Counted from the first letter of the stretch, positions 32,627 to 41,446 are shown. The stretch is 48,100 bases of DNA from Holdemanella porci (GCF_009696075.1 NZ_VUMR01000010.1:1-48100), one strand, 5' to 3'. A program made the numbers and translations. Notes: a model not told the origin generated them from the letters alone.

Positions 32627-33885
32627 AAGTAAAAGTAACACCAAGTAAAGTACATGGAAACGTAAAGATACCCGCATCCAAATCTATGGCACATAGAGCA
32701 TTGATTTGCGCCTCATTAAGTGATGGTACAAGTCTTGTTTCTAATGTCACAAACTCAAAGGATATTGAAGCAACCGTTGGCTGCATGAAAGCTTTGGGGG
32801 CTATAATTAAACAAATCGATGGAACTACATATGAAGTAACAGGTACTAATCTTTTTAAACAAGAAGGAAATATTACGTGTAATGCGAATGAATCCGGTTC
32901 TACTTTACGCTTCTTGATTCCACTTGCTGCATGTACAAATGCCAAAGTTAAATTTTTAGGTCAAGGAAGATTGCTTCAAAGACCTATGGATGTATACGCG
33001 AATGAATTTAAAAAGCAAAACATTGAATTTAATCAATCCGATAAAGAAATCATTGTGAGTGGAAATCTACAAGCAAAAGACTATGTTGTACAAGGAGATA
33101 TTTCAAGTCAGTTTATTACAGGCTTCATGTTTGTCCTTCCATTATTAAATCAAGATAGTACACTAACAATTACTGAGCCTTATGAATCAAAGAGCTATGT
33201 AAATCTTACGATTCAAATGTTAGCGAAATTTGGCATTGAAATTTTGGAAACAAGTTCAAATTCATATTTAATAAAAGGAAACCAACACTATAAAGCACAA
33301 GATGTTTCTGTAGAAGGAGACTTTTCTCAACTAGCCTTCTTTGCGGTGTTAGGCACTTTAAACAATACTCTTTCATGCTCCAACATGGACATGTCAAGTA
33401 AACAAGGAGATAAAGCCATTTTAGATTGTATTCCTAGTTTTACAAGTGACAAGGATACGATCACATTCACAAAAAAACAACCTGTACCACAAACTATCGA
33501 CTTATCTAATTGTCCAGATTTAGGTCCAATCTTATGTGTCTTGGCCAGCTTCACAAATGGTGAAACCAATATTGTGAATGCAGCTCGTTTACGCATGAAA
33601 GAAAGTGATCGTATTCTAGCTATGGAAACCGAATTAAAAAAATGGGGTGTAGATATTACTTCTACATTTGATTCCATTCAAATTCACGGTAAAGAACACT
33701 ATAAATCAAATAATACAGTAGAAATCTTTGGACATAATGATCACCGTATTGTTATGGCAATGACGGTATTTGGATTATGTGCAGGTTCCGAATGTATTAT
33801 TGATGATGCTCAAGCCATCACAAAGAGTTACCCTACTTTCTTCGAAGACATTCAAAGCTTAGGTGGAAAGGTTGAGATTCTATGA
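32623..33885 (+). CDS. aroA: EPSP synthase (3-phosphoshikimate 1-carboxyvinyltransferase)
   Basis: Joins shikimate 3-phosphate and phosphoenolpyruvate. 420 residues of the two-lobed fold. PASKSMAHRALICA holds the catalytic Lys and Arg; NESGSTLRFLIPLA and GQGRLLQRPMD bind substrate, and RMKESDRILAM lies in the C-lobe. The NESGSTLRF loop has Ser in place of the common Gly-x-Ala (class I has NAGTAMRPL); this is class II-like. GGGGG precedes the ATG. Coupled on both sides by ATGA overlaps. Confidence 0.95.
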   Translation: MKVKVTPSKVHGNVKIPASKSMAHRALICASLSDGTSLVSNVTNSKDIEATVGCMKALGAIIKQIDGTTYEVTGTNLFKQEGNITCNANESGSTLRFLIPLAACTNAKVKFLGQGRLLQRPMDVYANEFKKQNIEFNQSDKEIIVSGNLQAKDYVVQGDISSQFITGFMFVLPLLNQDSTLTITEPYESKSYVNLTIQMLAKFGIEILETSSNSYLIKGNQHYKAQDVSVEGDFSQLAFFAVLGTLNNTLSCSNMDMSSKQGDKAILDCIPSFTSDKDTITFTKKQPVPQTIDLSNCPDLGPILCVLASFTNGETNIVNAARLRMKESDRILAMETELKKWGVDITSTFDSIQIHGKEHYKSNNTVEIFGHNDHRIVMAMTVFGLCAGSECIIDDAQAITKSYPTFFEDIQSLGGKVEIL

Positions 33886-34736
33886 CAAATATTGCCATTA
33901 TAGGACTTGGATTAATGGGAGCGAGTTTTGCGAAGAAACTAACGCGCTTAAACTACAACGTCTATGGTATTGATGTATCTCAACAAACCATTGGTAAAGC
34001 TAAAGAATTAAAAATCATCGTAGATGGTAGCACAAATCCTTTAGATGTCATTTCAAAGTGTGATACATTTATCTTCTGTTTATATCCAACTAAAATTCTT
34101 CCTTGGATTGAAGTCTATCAGAATGATATTCCTAAACATTCATTATTAATGGATATTAGTGGTGTAAAGACAAATATTGTCAAACCCATTCAAGATGTAT
34201 TACGAGAAGATCTTGAATTATTAAGCATTCACCCCATGTGTGGTAGAGAATCTCGTGGTATTGAATTTAGTGATGAAACGATTTTTAAAGGTTCAAACTT
34301 TATTCTTGTTCCTACTCAAAAGAATAAAAATGAAACAGTTGAAGCTGTAAAAGAATTAGCTAATAAGATGGAATTTGGTAGAATCTGTACTCTATCCATT
34401 GAAGAGCATGATAAAATGATTGGCTTTTTATCTCAATTAACCCATGTCATTGCGGTATCTTTAATGAATACACATGACAATGCACATCTTGTAGAATATA
34501 CGGGAGATAGCTTTCGGGATTTAACGCGTATTGCGAAAATCAATGAAGATTTATGGACTGAACTCTTCATTATGAATAAAGATATCTTATTAGATGAAAT
34601 CAACCAGTTTATCGATTCAATCTCTCACTTTAGAGATTCTTTAGAACAAGAAGATACACAAGAAATGAAACGTCTATTCATTCAATCCACAAAGCGTAGA
34701 GATAAATTTAATAAAACCGATGCGAAGAAGAGATAA
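33882..34736 (+). CDS. tyrA: prephenate dehydrogenase
   Basis: Tyrosine branch: prephenate to 4-hydroxyphenylpyruvate, NAD-linked. 284 residues. The Rossmann motif is IGLGLMGASFAKKL at 5-18; the substrate site is HPMCGRESRGIEFSD, with the catalytic His, and SQLTHVIAVSL. No ACT domain follows, so it probably lacks the tyrosine-binding domain seen in many Bacillus forms. It overlaps aroA by four bases and ends the aro operon. aroE, aroK and pheA are not in the window. Confidence 0.94.
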   Translation: MTNIAIIGLGLMGASFAKKLTRLNYNVYGIDVSQQTIGKAKELKIIVDGSTNPLDVISKCDTFIFCLYPTKILPWIEVYQNDIPKHSLLMDISGVKTNIVKPIQDVLREDLELLSIHPMCGRESRGIEFSDETIFKGSNFILVPTQKNKNETVEAVKELANKMEFGRICTLSIEEHDKMIGFLSQLTHVIAVSLMNTHDNAHLVEYTGDSFRDLTRIAKINEDLWTELFIMNKDILLDEINQFIDSISHFRDSLEQEDTQEMKRLFIQSTKRRDKFNKTDAKKR

Positions 34737-34751
34737 TGCTCTTCTTTTTTT
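34725..34751 (+). terminator. terminator of the aro operon
   Basis: AAGAAGAG (34725-34732) pairs perfectly with CTCTTCTT (34739-34746) and is followed by five T. The left arm lies in the last codons of tyrA. Confidence 0.9.
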
Positions 34752-34790
34752 GTACTTTTTTTGGCATAATAAAGGTTGGAGGTTTTGAAA

Positions 34791-35645
34791 ATGAAAACGA
34801 ATACATTAAAAAGCTTTTTAACTATCACACTCGCCATGTTTATCATCAGTGTCGCCATATATTTCTTCTTAATTCCTAGTGAAGTTATTACTGGTAGTGT
34901 TACTGGTTTAGCTATGGTTTTAGCCAAAATCACAAGCCTATCTATTTCTACACTTACCTTTGTGATCAACTCCTTATTGTTGATTCTAGGTATCGTTCTA
35001 ATTGGTAAAGAGTTTGGTGCAAAAACGATTTATGCCTCTTTATTATTACCTTTATTTCTAGCCGTATTTGAAAGAATCTATCCAAACAATATTTCTTTAA
35101 CACAAAATGCTGTTTTTGACATGGCTACCTATACATTGATTTTAGCATTTGGACAAACCATTCTATTTCGTGTAAACGCATCGAGTGGTGGAACGGATAT
35201 TATTGCGAAAATTGTCAATAAATATACACATATGGATCTAGGCAAAGCTTGTACGTTAGTCGGACTACTCATTTGTACAACAAGTCTAATTGTATATGAT
35301 GTTGGCTCTTTAGTGGTTGGTGCATTGGCAACACTAGCCAATGGTCAGGCTGTAGATTATTTTATTGATGGTTTTAATAAGAAAAAGAAGATTTGTATAT
35401 TATCCAAAGAATATGAAGTCATTCAAGATTATATAATGAACACATTAAAGCGTGGTGTTACTTTATATTCGGCAAAAGGTGGTTATGATAAGACCGAGCA
35501 TACAGAGCTTGTCACAATTATGGCTTCAAATGAATATAAAAAATTACTATATTATCTTCAAGAAAGTGATATTGAAGCATTTGTAACGGTATCAACTGTT
35601 AATGAAGTCATCGGTACTTGGAATAATAAGAAAAATCACGTATAA
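34791..35645 (+). CDS. YitT-family membrane protein
   Basis: 284 residues with five or six hydrophobic segments in the first ~195 (DUF161/YitT_membrane) and a cytoplasmic DUF2179 domain at the end (about 205-280: KICILSKEYEVIQDYIM ... GVTLYSAKGGYDKTEHTELVTIM, in parts). Conserved GxVTGLA and SSGGTDIIAKI are family signs. The start is set by GGAGG 8 nt before the ATG at 34791; the frame is open 5 codons earlier. Transport function is suspected for the family but not known. Single gene after the aro operon. Confidence 0.9.
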   Translation: MKTNTLKSFLTITLAMFIISVAIYFFLIPSEVITGSVTGLAMVLAKITSLSISTLTFVINSLLLILGIVLIGKEFGAKTIYASLLLPLFLAVFERIYPNNISLTQNAVFDMATYTLILAFGQTILFRVNASSGGTDIIAKIVNKYTHMDLGKACTLVGLLICTTSLIVYDVGSLVVGALATLANGQAVDYFIDGFNKKKKICILSKEYEVIQDYIMNTLKRGVTLYSAKGGYDKTEHTELVTIMASNEYKKLLYYLQESDIEAFVTVSTVNEVIGTWNNKKNHV

Positions 35646-35730
35646 AATGACTTAGCCTCATAGTTTAATTGCACTTTCGATAATCCTTTTTGTATTCGAA
35701 ATGGATTGTGATGTTTTACTTTTAATATAC

Positions 35731-35767
35731 AAAAAGACTGTAGCGACTCACATATCGCTACAGTTTT
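35731..35767. terminator. bidirectional terminator between YitT and EIIA genes
   Basis: CTGTAGCGA (35738-35746) pairs perfectly with TCGCTACAG (35755-35763). TTTTATT follows on the right, and on the minus strand CTTTTTG follows. It can end both convergent units. Confidence 0.88.
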
Positions 35768-35768
35768 A

Positions 35769-36236
35769 TTATTTATATTGAACTTTTATTAGAGGTTTGT
35801 CTAATTGATCGCCTTTTTCCAATTTAGAAATACGCTCATCATTAACAACTATCATCATTGTAATCGTATTATAGCCTTTTTCTTCAATCATTTCTTTATC
35901 GAAATATACAACAGGCTGACCTTTATTCACTCTATCATTTATATTCACTTTCTTAACGAATCCTTCGCCTTTTAATTCGACTGTATCCAATCCAACATGA
36001 ATCAATATTTCAATACCATCCTCTGATTGAATTCCAATCGCATGAAGGCTATCTTGGATCATAACAACTTGTCCGTCAATAGGTGAAATAATTTCTCCAT
36101 CACTAGGGTTGATTGCGATTCCATCACCTAGTAATTTGTCTGCAAAAACTGAATCAGGAACATTTTCAATAGGCACAATGTCTCCTTGCGCGCATTTAAA
36201 GATTTCTAATTCATTAACTTTCTTTCTAAAAAACAT
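35769..36236 (-). CDS. glucose-family PTS EIIA
   Basis: 155 residues, the Crr-type phosphocarrier. The active histidine is His80 in ILIHVGLDTVEL, with the partner His65 in SLHAIGI. It gives phosphate from HPr to an EIIB of the glucose/beta-glucoside family. Its start overlaps the stop of the fusion remnant by one base (TAATG). No intact EIIB or EIIC gene is in this locus, so the protein may now serve other permeases. Confidence 0.93.
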   Translation of the reverse strand: MFFRKKVNELEIFKCAQGDIVPIENVPDSVFADKLLGDGIAINPSDGEIISPIDGQVVMIQDSLHAIGIQSEDGIEILIHVGLDTVELKGEGFVKKVNINDRVNKGQPVVYFDKEMIEEKGYNTITMMIVVNDERISKLEKGDQLDKPLIKVQYK

Positions 36237-36466
36237 TATTGACTCACTTTCTCTACATATTCTTCAAAATCACTTTTTATAACTGTCACTTGTGGTCCAT
36301 AAATGATTTGAATTCCTTTACCCTTTTTATCTTTAACAAACAAGGATATTAGAATAGCACCAAAATTAGTGATTACTGCTTTCATTCCTTGTTTATTCAC
36401 GATTTCAAACTTGTAAACTTCTTTACCCGATGGATGTATTCCAAATACTTCTTTTTTAACGCTCAT
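36236..36466 (-). pseudogene. fusion scar: start of galM joined to the end of a PTS EIIB
   Basis: The 76 residues split in two. Residues 1-49 match the N-terminus of aldose 1-epimerase (VFGIHPSGKEVYKFEIVN, then MKAVITNFGAILISLFVKDKKG). Residues 51-76 (GIQIIYGPQVTVIKSDFEEY) match the C-terminal end of a glucose-type EIIB domain. An internal deletion most likely fused a galM gene to a PTS EIIB-containing gene, removing the catalytic parts of both. The frame survived and the operon was kept: it overlaps the GH4 gene at its start and EIIA at its end. The two matches are from memory of the families. Confidence 0.75.
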
Positions 36467-37850
36467 GAGCAATAATCTCGTTCACTACTGAATCTTTGAT
36501 TGTTACATTTTCTTTTTCTAATTTTTCAATTGTAGATTTAAATTGTGGTAAATAATTCTTATGTGCAATCAACAATTCATCTAAAACACGCTTTGCATTT
36601 TCTCCTGATGGAATCAATTCATTTAATGTAAATGCTTCAAGTGCCAATCCATAATTACCTGTAACTGCAGCTTCGATTGTACATTCTTCCATTGCTTTCA
36701 TACATTGAAGCCATCCTCTTTGTGCACTTGGTAATTTTCCCCAAGCAACAGGCATTGCTCCTTTTGCCCCAATATAGCAGCTTACTTCAACAATTGAATC
36801 TTCCGGCAATTCTGGAATTGCTCCTCTATTTTTTGTGCTGACAACCATATGAGTCTGCTTATTGTTATAAATCGCATTGATACATTCACACGCTGCATCG
36901 CTGTAATAAGCTCCACCACGTTTTGATAACTCTTCTGGTTTATGATCTAAATTCGGATTTTTATATAATTCAAACAATTTATTTTCTGTTTCTTTTACTT
37001 GTTGACCACGAGTACCAATTGTTTCATATTCCATCAAACTATGCTCTAACATTTCTTGTTGACGATAATAATATCTATGGTATCCACAAGGAATCATATT
37101 CATTTCTCTGATTTGTTCTCCAAAGAAAGGAACGTTATTGATGTTTGCTGGAAGACCAACATCTTTTCCATCCAACATAGCATCAATTACTTTACTTGTT
37201 AATTCATTTCCATCTTTATCATATACTTTGTGCCAATGAAAGTGATTTAACCCTACGAATTGATAAATCAACTCATTTGGATCTACATTTAATGCAATAG
37301 GCTCTTTCATCATAGCAATCGTTGGAACATTACATAAACCAATACAACGATCCCACTTTCCGTATTTAATAACTGCTTCAGTTATCATTCCACTTGGATT
37401 TGTAAAATTAATTAACCATGCATTTGGACATAATTCTTTCATATCCTCTACAATATCAAGAATGACAGGAATTGTTCTAAATGCCTTAAAAATTCCACCA
37501 GCTCCATTTGTTTCTTGTCCTAACATTCCATAAGACAAAGGAATTCTCTCATCTTTAATTCTAGCTTCCAATAAGCCCACTCTAAATTGTGTTGTCACAA
37601 AATCCGCATCTTTTAATGCCTCTCTACGATCAAAGGTTACATGCACTTTTACATCATAACCTGCTGCATCCCACATACGTTGTGACATTTTGGCATCAAT
37701 ATTTACTTTTTCTTTTCCTTGTTCAATATCAACAAGCCAAATTTCCTTAATAGGAAGTTCATTATAACGTTTAATAAAGCCTTCCATCAATTCAGGTGTA
37801 TAACTGCTTCCGCCACCAATCGTAACAATTTTTAATCCTTTTTCCATCAT
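36456..37850 (-). CDS. 6-phospho-beta-glucosidase, GH4 family
   Basis: 464 residues. NAD- and metal-dependent glycosidase: IGGGSSYTPELMEG binds NAD; the active-site Cys-Asn-Val-Pro is at 173-176 with His203 in GLNHFHWH. The CNVP form goes with 6-phospho-beta-glucosidases (LicH/CelF-like) rather than alpha. It cleaves phosphorylated cellobiose-like sugars in the cytoplasm after PTS uptake. The start at 37850 is set by AAAGGAG; the frame is open 31 codons further upstream. The matching PTS permease is missing here (see the fusion scar), so its substrate must come by another EII. Confidence 0.92.
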   Translation of the reverse strand: MMEKGLKIVTIGGGSSYTPELMEGFIKRYNELPIKEIWLVDIEQGKEKVNIDAKMSQRMWDAAGYDVKVHVTFDRREALKDADFVTTQFRVGLLEARIKDERIPLSYGMLGQETNGAGGIFKAFRTIPVILDIVEDMKELCPNAWLINFTNPSGMITEAVIKYGKWDRCIGLCNVPTIAMMKEPIALNVDPNELIYQFVGLNHFHWHKVYDKDGNELTSKVIDAMLDGKDVGLPANINNVPFFGEQIREMNMIPCGYHRYYYRQQEMLEHSLMEYETIGTRGQQVKETENKLFELYKNPNLDHKPEELSKRGGAYYSDAACECINAIYNNKQTHMVVSTKNRGAIPELPEDSIVEVSCYIGAKGAMPVAWGKLPSAQRGWLQCMKAMEECTIEAAVTGNYGLALEAFTLNELIPSGENAKRVLDELLIAHKNYLPQFKSTIEKLEKENVTIKDSVVNEIIAHER

Positions 37851-37947
37851 GTTTTCTCCTTTTCTATTTGATAGCTTTAATTTACTTTTTACCCAGTTAT
37901 TCTTCAATATGTCCAAGAATTGAAGATAGTTTTTTCTAAGCAAAATA

Positions 37948-37988
37948 AAAAAGATTCAAAAAAATCTGAAACTTTTTGAATCTTTTTT
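37948..37988. terminator. bidirectional terminator after the RpiR gene
   Basis: AAAAAGATTCAAAAA pairs perfectly with TTTTTGAATCTTTTT around a 10-nt loop. On the minus strand it ends the RpiR message. Confidence 0.85.
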
Positions 37989-38844
37989 AATCCTTTGGTC
38001 GATCATCCATATAATCAATCGAATCATAAATATATTTTGTATTCTTTTTTCTTCTCACATTATAAATACAACCATACAAAACATCCATAATATATTGCAT
38101 AGCTATATGACTTGAAAATTGAGACATTCTATCTCGATTATTTTCAGAATCACTAATCGATAAATGATATGTCACATATTGAGAATAATAATTACTTCCT
38201 GCTTTTCCAATTTGTATAACTTTCACACCTTTTTCATATAATTTTTTTACAATTGGCAATATAAATGTAGCCTTTCCCGAATAAGATAGAATAATCGCCA
38301 CGTGTTTTTGGTCCGAAGCCAATACAGTTAATCTTTGATTATAAAAGCTGCTTGGACAGTTTACACTTCTTCCAATCGTCAACATTTTATCTTGAAAATT
38401 TTCTGCTATATTTGAATTATGGGCATGAGTATAAACATCAATTACATCTGCCGAATCTATTAATTGTGAAACTGCTTTGATTTGGTCTAAATCAACATAT
38501 TCAAATGTATCTTTAATAGCCTTCTCATAAAGTTCTAAAAGCTTAAAAGCTATCTGTCTTGGATTATCCTTTGCCTGAAATGGATAATTCACATTGATAT
38601 AGGAATTGTTTTCTAATAAATCAGCATTTTCTTTTGCGATACTCACTTTTAAATCATTGAATCCATTAAACCCAATCTTTTTCACAAAACGATGAATCGC
38701 AGATTTTGATATAAATAGTATATCAGCCAATTCTTGAATCTTTAGTTTCGTAACCGCATCTTTATTATTTAAAATATAAGATGCAATTTCTGACTCTAGC
38801 GGTGTCATAGAATCACATAGTTCTATCCTTTTTTCCAATTTCAT
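37987..38844 (-). CDS. RpiR/MurR-family regulator
   Basis: 285 residues. An N-terminal HTH_6 (LTPLESEIASYILNN, then LADILFISKSAIHRFVKKIGFNGFNDLK, in parts) is followed by a SIS sugar-phosphate-binding domain at about 115-260 (DVIDVYTHAHN, VAIILSYSGKATF). Such proteins respond to sugar phosphates. It probably controls the GH4/PTS locus just downstream. GGAGG lies 8 nt before the ATG at 38844; the ATG at 38859 has no such site. Confidence 0.9.
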   Translation of the reverse strand: MKLEKRIELCDSMTPLESEIASYILNNKDAVTKLKIQELADILFISKSAIHRFVKKIGFNGFNDLKVSIAKENADLLENNSYINVNYPFQAKDNPRQIAFKLLELYEKAIKDTFEYVDLDQIKAVSQLIDSADVIDVYTHAHNSNIAENFQDKMLTIGRSVNCPSSFYNQRLTVLASDQKHVAIILSYSGKATFILPIVKKLYEKGVKVIQIGKAGSNYYSQYVTYHLSISDSENNRDRMSQFSSHIAMQYIMDVLYGCIYNVRRKKNTKYIYDSIDYMDDRPKD

Positions 38845-38923
38845 GTTATACACCTCCAACTATTCCAATAATATCTAAGAATTCTTAAAATATAAAGAAA
38901 AAAATTAACAAAAGCATACTATT

Positions 38924-38962
38924 CACTTTCAAAAATTTAAAAATTTTTATTTTTTGAAAGTG
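38924..38962. repeat. inverted repeat copy 1, upstream of the AAA ATPase promoter
   Basis: CACTTTCAAAAA (38924-38935) and TTTTTTGAAAGTG (38950-38962) form arms of 12-13 bp around an A/T centre. A near copy lies 87 bp to the right. Confidence 0.85.
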
Positions 38963-38967
38963 GCATA

Positions 38968-38997
38968 TTGCATACAAAGATTATAATCGGATATAAT
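38968..38997 (+). promoter_or_regulatory. promoter of the AAA ATPase gene
   Basis: TTGCAT (38968-38973) and TATAAT (38992-38997) are 18 bp apart, placing the start near 39004, between the two inverted repeats. Confidence 0.65.
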
Positions 38998-39010
38998 ACA
39001 AGTAAGGATG

Positions 39011-39047
39011 ACTTTCAAAAGTTTAAAAAAATTCATTTTTTGAAAGT
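39011..39047. repeat. inverted repeat copy 2, in the AAA ATPase leader
   Basis: ACTTTCAAAA (39011-39020) pairs with TTTTGAAAGT (39038-39047). Its right arm ends one base before the GAGG ribosome site, so in RNA the stem touches the site that serves the ATG at 39059. Confidence 0.85.
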
Positions 39048-39058
39048 GAGGTAACACT

Positions 39059-40267
39059 ATGAAAACCATTGAAAGAACTGAATACCTAAATCGAATAAAG
39101 AATCTGAAGGATACGCCTGATATAAAAGTTATTACCGGTATCAGAAGATCGGGTAAGTCAATACTGATGCAGGAGTATATCCAGTATCTGAAAGACAACT
39201 TTAATGATATCAACGTTATCTTTATTGACTTTATGGATCTTTCATTTGAACACCTGAAAGAGTATCATGCGCTTCATGCCTATGTTGAAAAACGATATGT
39301 GGAAGGAAAGTCGAATTATCTTTTCATTGATGAAGTGCAGATGTGTCCAAATTTTGAACTGGCTGTAAATAGCTTATATTCAAAAAGAAAATATGATATC
39401 TATATCACCGGTTCCAACGCTTTTTTGTTAAGTGCAGATTTAGCCACTCTATTTACCGGGCGTTATATTGAAATTCATATCTATCCATTCAGTTTCAAAG
39501 AATATTGTAATTACTACGACAACAACCACGACATAGAAAAGCTATTTGAAGATTATACCATCAAAGGTGGATTAGCTGGGTCCTATGCCTACAACACCGA
39601 AAAAGACAGGAAGGATTATATCAAGGAAGTCTATGAAACAATTGTTACAAGAGATCTTGTACAGAAGTATTCCCTGCCAGATACTCAGGTATTACAGCGC
39701 TTAAGTGAATTTCTTATGGACAATATATCAAACCTGACCTCACCAAGCAGAATCAGCAATATGCTATCCGAAAAGAACGTATCAACTAATCATGTCACCA
39801 TTGGAAAATATATCAAATACCTGTGCAACGCCTTTGTTTTCTATGATATCAAGCGCTACGATATCCGTGGCAAAAAATATCTTGAAAGCACAGAAAAGTT
39901 CTATTTAAGTGATATTGGCATACGTTATGCTGTTCTTGGTACAAGAAACATGGATTATGGCAGAGTATATGAAAACATGGTCTGTCTTGAATTATTACGT
40001 AGTGGCTATGATGTCTATGTTGGAAAGCTTTATCAAAAAGAAATCGATTTTGTTGCCCAAAGAGGTAGTGAAAAAATCTATATTCAGGTAAGTGATAATA
40101 TCACTGAAGAGGAAACATTCAAAAGAGAATATGCGCCTCTTTTACAAATCAAGGATGCATATCCAAAGATTATCATCGCCAAAACCGGTCATCCAAAGTA
40201 TTCATATGAAGGAATTGAAATCTTTGATATCAGGGATTGGTTGCTAAATAAAAAACAAGCTATATAA
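39059..40267 (+). CDS. AAA_14 / DUF4143 ATP-binding protein
   Basis: 402 residues. Walker A GIRRSGKS at 27-34 and Walker B YLFIDEVQ with Asp91-Glu92; the AAA_14 domain covers 1-150. The C-terminal DUF4143 domain (about 200-370) has RISNMLSEKNVSTNHVTIGKYIKYL (in parts), a winged-helix look, and VYENMVCLELLRSGYDVYVGK...EIDFVAQ, resembling a PD-(D/E)xK nuclease core. Leucine is often encoded by CTG here, in contrast to the TTA/CTT/CTA of neighbours, a sign of gene transfer. The family is widely spread and highly mobile; function uncertain. Confidence 0.9.
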   Translation: MKTIERTEYLNRIKNLKDTPDIKVITGIRRSGKSILMQEYIQYLKDNFNDINVIFIDFMDLSFEHLKEYHALHAYVEKRYVEGKSNYLFIDEVQMCPNFELAVNSLYSKRKYDIYITGSNAFLLSADLATLFTGRYIEIHIYPFSFKEYCNYYDNNHDIEKLFEDYTIKGGLAGSYAYNTEKDRKDYIKEVYETIVTRDLVQKYSLPDTQVLQRLSEFLMDNISNLTSPSRISNMLSEKNVSTNHVTIGKYIKYLCNAFVFYDIKRYDIRGKKYLESTEKFYLSDIGIRYAVLGTRNMDYGRVYENMVCLELLRSGYDVYVGKLYQKEIDFVAQRGSEKIYIQVSDNITEEETFKREYAPLLQIKDAYPKIIIAKTGHPKYSYEGIEIFDIRDWLLNKKQAI

Positions 40268-40298
40268 TCAAAAAATTAGTAAGATTAAAATATTAAAC

Positions 40299-40323
40299 GC
40301 ATCAGCATCTGCTGGTGCTTTTC
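40299..40323 (+). terminator. terminator after the AAA ATPase gene
   Basis: GCATCAGC pairs with GCTGGTGC (one G-T pair) around a 4-nt loop; TTTTCTT follows. Confidence 0.85.
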
Positions 40324-40342
40324 TTGTAAAATTACATTTTGT

Positions 40343-40403
40343 GCGTGCTTTTCGATAACTGAGGAGTTAATTTTGCTACTTATAAGCGTGCTGTATGCGT
40401 GCT
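40343..40403. repeat. three GCGTGCT direct repeats between the ATPase gene and rpsI
   Basis: GCGTGCT occurs at 40343-40349, 40386-40392 and 40397-40403. The 40268-40527 gap otherwise holds two terminators and two ATTCACA words (near 40424 and 40433). Such clusters can mark integrase arm sites, and rpsI 3' ends are known insertion sites for conjugative elements in streptococci, but no integrase is present. Confidence 0.4.
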
Positions 40404-40447
40404 TAAAGAGACTTTTCAGCACTATTCACAACAATTCACAGAAATAG

Positions 40448-40487
40448 AAAAAGCCACCCAAATCCCATATATAAAGGGTTTGAGTGG
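40448..40487 (-). terminator. terminator after rpsI
   Basis: CCAC-CAAA-CCC (40454-40466) pairs with GGG-TTTG-GTGG (40476-40487) with one mismatch and one bulge, followed leftward by C and five T. Confidence 0.85.
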
Positions 40488-40527
40488 TTTTGAATCTCTT
40501 TGCAGAGTAGTCAAAAGTATGTTCTGA

Positions 40528-40929
40528 CTAACGTTTAGAGAATTGTGGAGCACGACGAGCTGCTTTAAGACCGTATTTTTTACGTTCTTTAGCACGAGGG
40601 TCACGAGTAACGAATCCTGCAGCTTTTAATACTGGACGGTAGTCTTCACTAGCTTCCATTAAAGCACGAGTAATTCCGTGACGCATAGCACCAGATTGAC
40701 CAGTGTATCCTCCACCTTGTACGTTGATAATCACATCAAATTGATCAACTGTGTTAGTGATTTCTAATGGTGATTTAACAACCATACGTAAAGTTTCCAA
40801 TGGAAGGTATTCTTCCAAAGTTTTTCCGTTGACTACGATATTACCTGTACCTGGACGTAAAAAGACACGAGCAACAGATTTTTTACGACGTCCAACGCCA
40901 TGATATTGAACAGTGTTAGATTTTTTCAT
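40528..40929 (-). CDS. rpsI: ribosomal protein S9 (uS9)
   Basis: 133 residues with the full S9 pattern: [44 protein letters not shown] and the C-terminal [17 protein letters not shown] whose end reaches the P-site tRNA. Small-subunit component. It follows rplM by 13 bp as in nearly all bacteria. Its last codons are a known target for some conjugative elements. Confidence 0.98.
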   Translation of the reverse strand: MKKSNTVQYHGVGRRKKSVARVFLRPGTGNIVVNGKTLEEYLPLETLRMVVKSPLEITNTVDQFDVIINVQGGGYTGQSGAMRHGITRALMEASEDYRPVLKAAGFVTRDPRAKERKKYGLKAARRAPQFSKR

Positions 40930-40942
40930 ATTCTATTCCTCC

Positions 40943-41380
40943 TTATCCTCTTACCTTCAATTCAACAGGTTTTTGAGCAGCATGTGGGTGTTCGCTACCA
41001 GCGTATACGAATACGTGTCCACGTTGTACATCACCTAATTTAGTGTGAGGTAACATACCTTTGATTGCTCTTTCAACCCATTCAACAGGGTATTTCTCTT
41101 TCATTTCTTTAGCTGTACGCACACGCATACCTCCAAAGTATCCAGAGTGGTTGTAATACTTTTCAGTATTCAACTTGTTTCCAGTCATTTCGACCTTGTC
41201 GGCATTGATCACAATTACATAATCACCACAGTCAACATTTGGTGTGTATGTAGGTTTGTGTTTTCCTTTTAATACATGAGCACAAGTTGAAGCCAAACGT
41301 CCTAAAGTTTGTCCGTTTCCATCAACTACATACCATGTACGTGTTACATCGGCAGGTTTTGCCATAGTAGTTTGACGCAT
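40943..41380 (-). CDS. rplM: ribosomal protein L13 (uL13)
   Basis: 145 residues. It has TWYVVDGNGQTLGRLAS, HKPTYTPNVDCGDYVIVINADKV (in parts) and AIKGMLPHTKLG. Large-subunit assembly protein. AAGGAGG lies 9 nt before the ATG at 41380; an internal ATG five codons later is also possible and would match the length of shorter relatives. The leader resembles the L13 leader RNA of Firmicutes. First gene of rplM-rpsI. Confidence 0.97.
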   Translation of the reverse strand: MRQTTMAKPADVTRTWYVVDGNGQTLGRLASTCAHVLKGKHKPTYTPNVDCGDYVIVINADKVEMTGNKLNTEKYYNHSGYFGGMRVRTAKEMKEKYPVEWVERAIKGMLPHTKLGDVQRGHVFVYAGSEHPHAAQKPVELKVRG

Positions 41381-41398
41381 ATCTAATTTCCTCCTTGA

Positions 41399-41440
41399 TT
41401 TGAGCGTTTACCGGGGCTCAAAAGGCCAGAGTTTAGCCAT
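41399..41440 (-). ncRNA. L13-type leader RNA (ribosomal autogenous control)
   Basis: A stem TTTGAGC/GCTCAAA (41416-41422 with 41399-41405) with a 10-nt loop stands just before the rplM ribosome site, and a short GGC...GCC stem (41424-41438) lies ahead of it. Its position right before rplM and its size fit the Firmicutes L13 leader family, thought to bind L13. I cannot run the covariance model, so the assignment rests on position and shape. Confidence 0.6.
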
Positions 41441-41446
41441 CTAATA

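Noticed and set aside
38924-39047. Inverted repeats as ends of a transposon
   Set aside because: Both copies lie on the same side of the ATPase gene, with no copy after it and no transposase.
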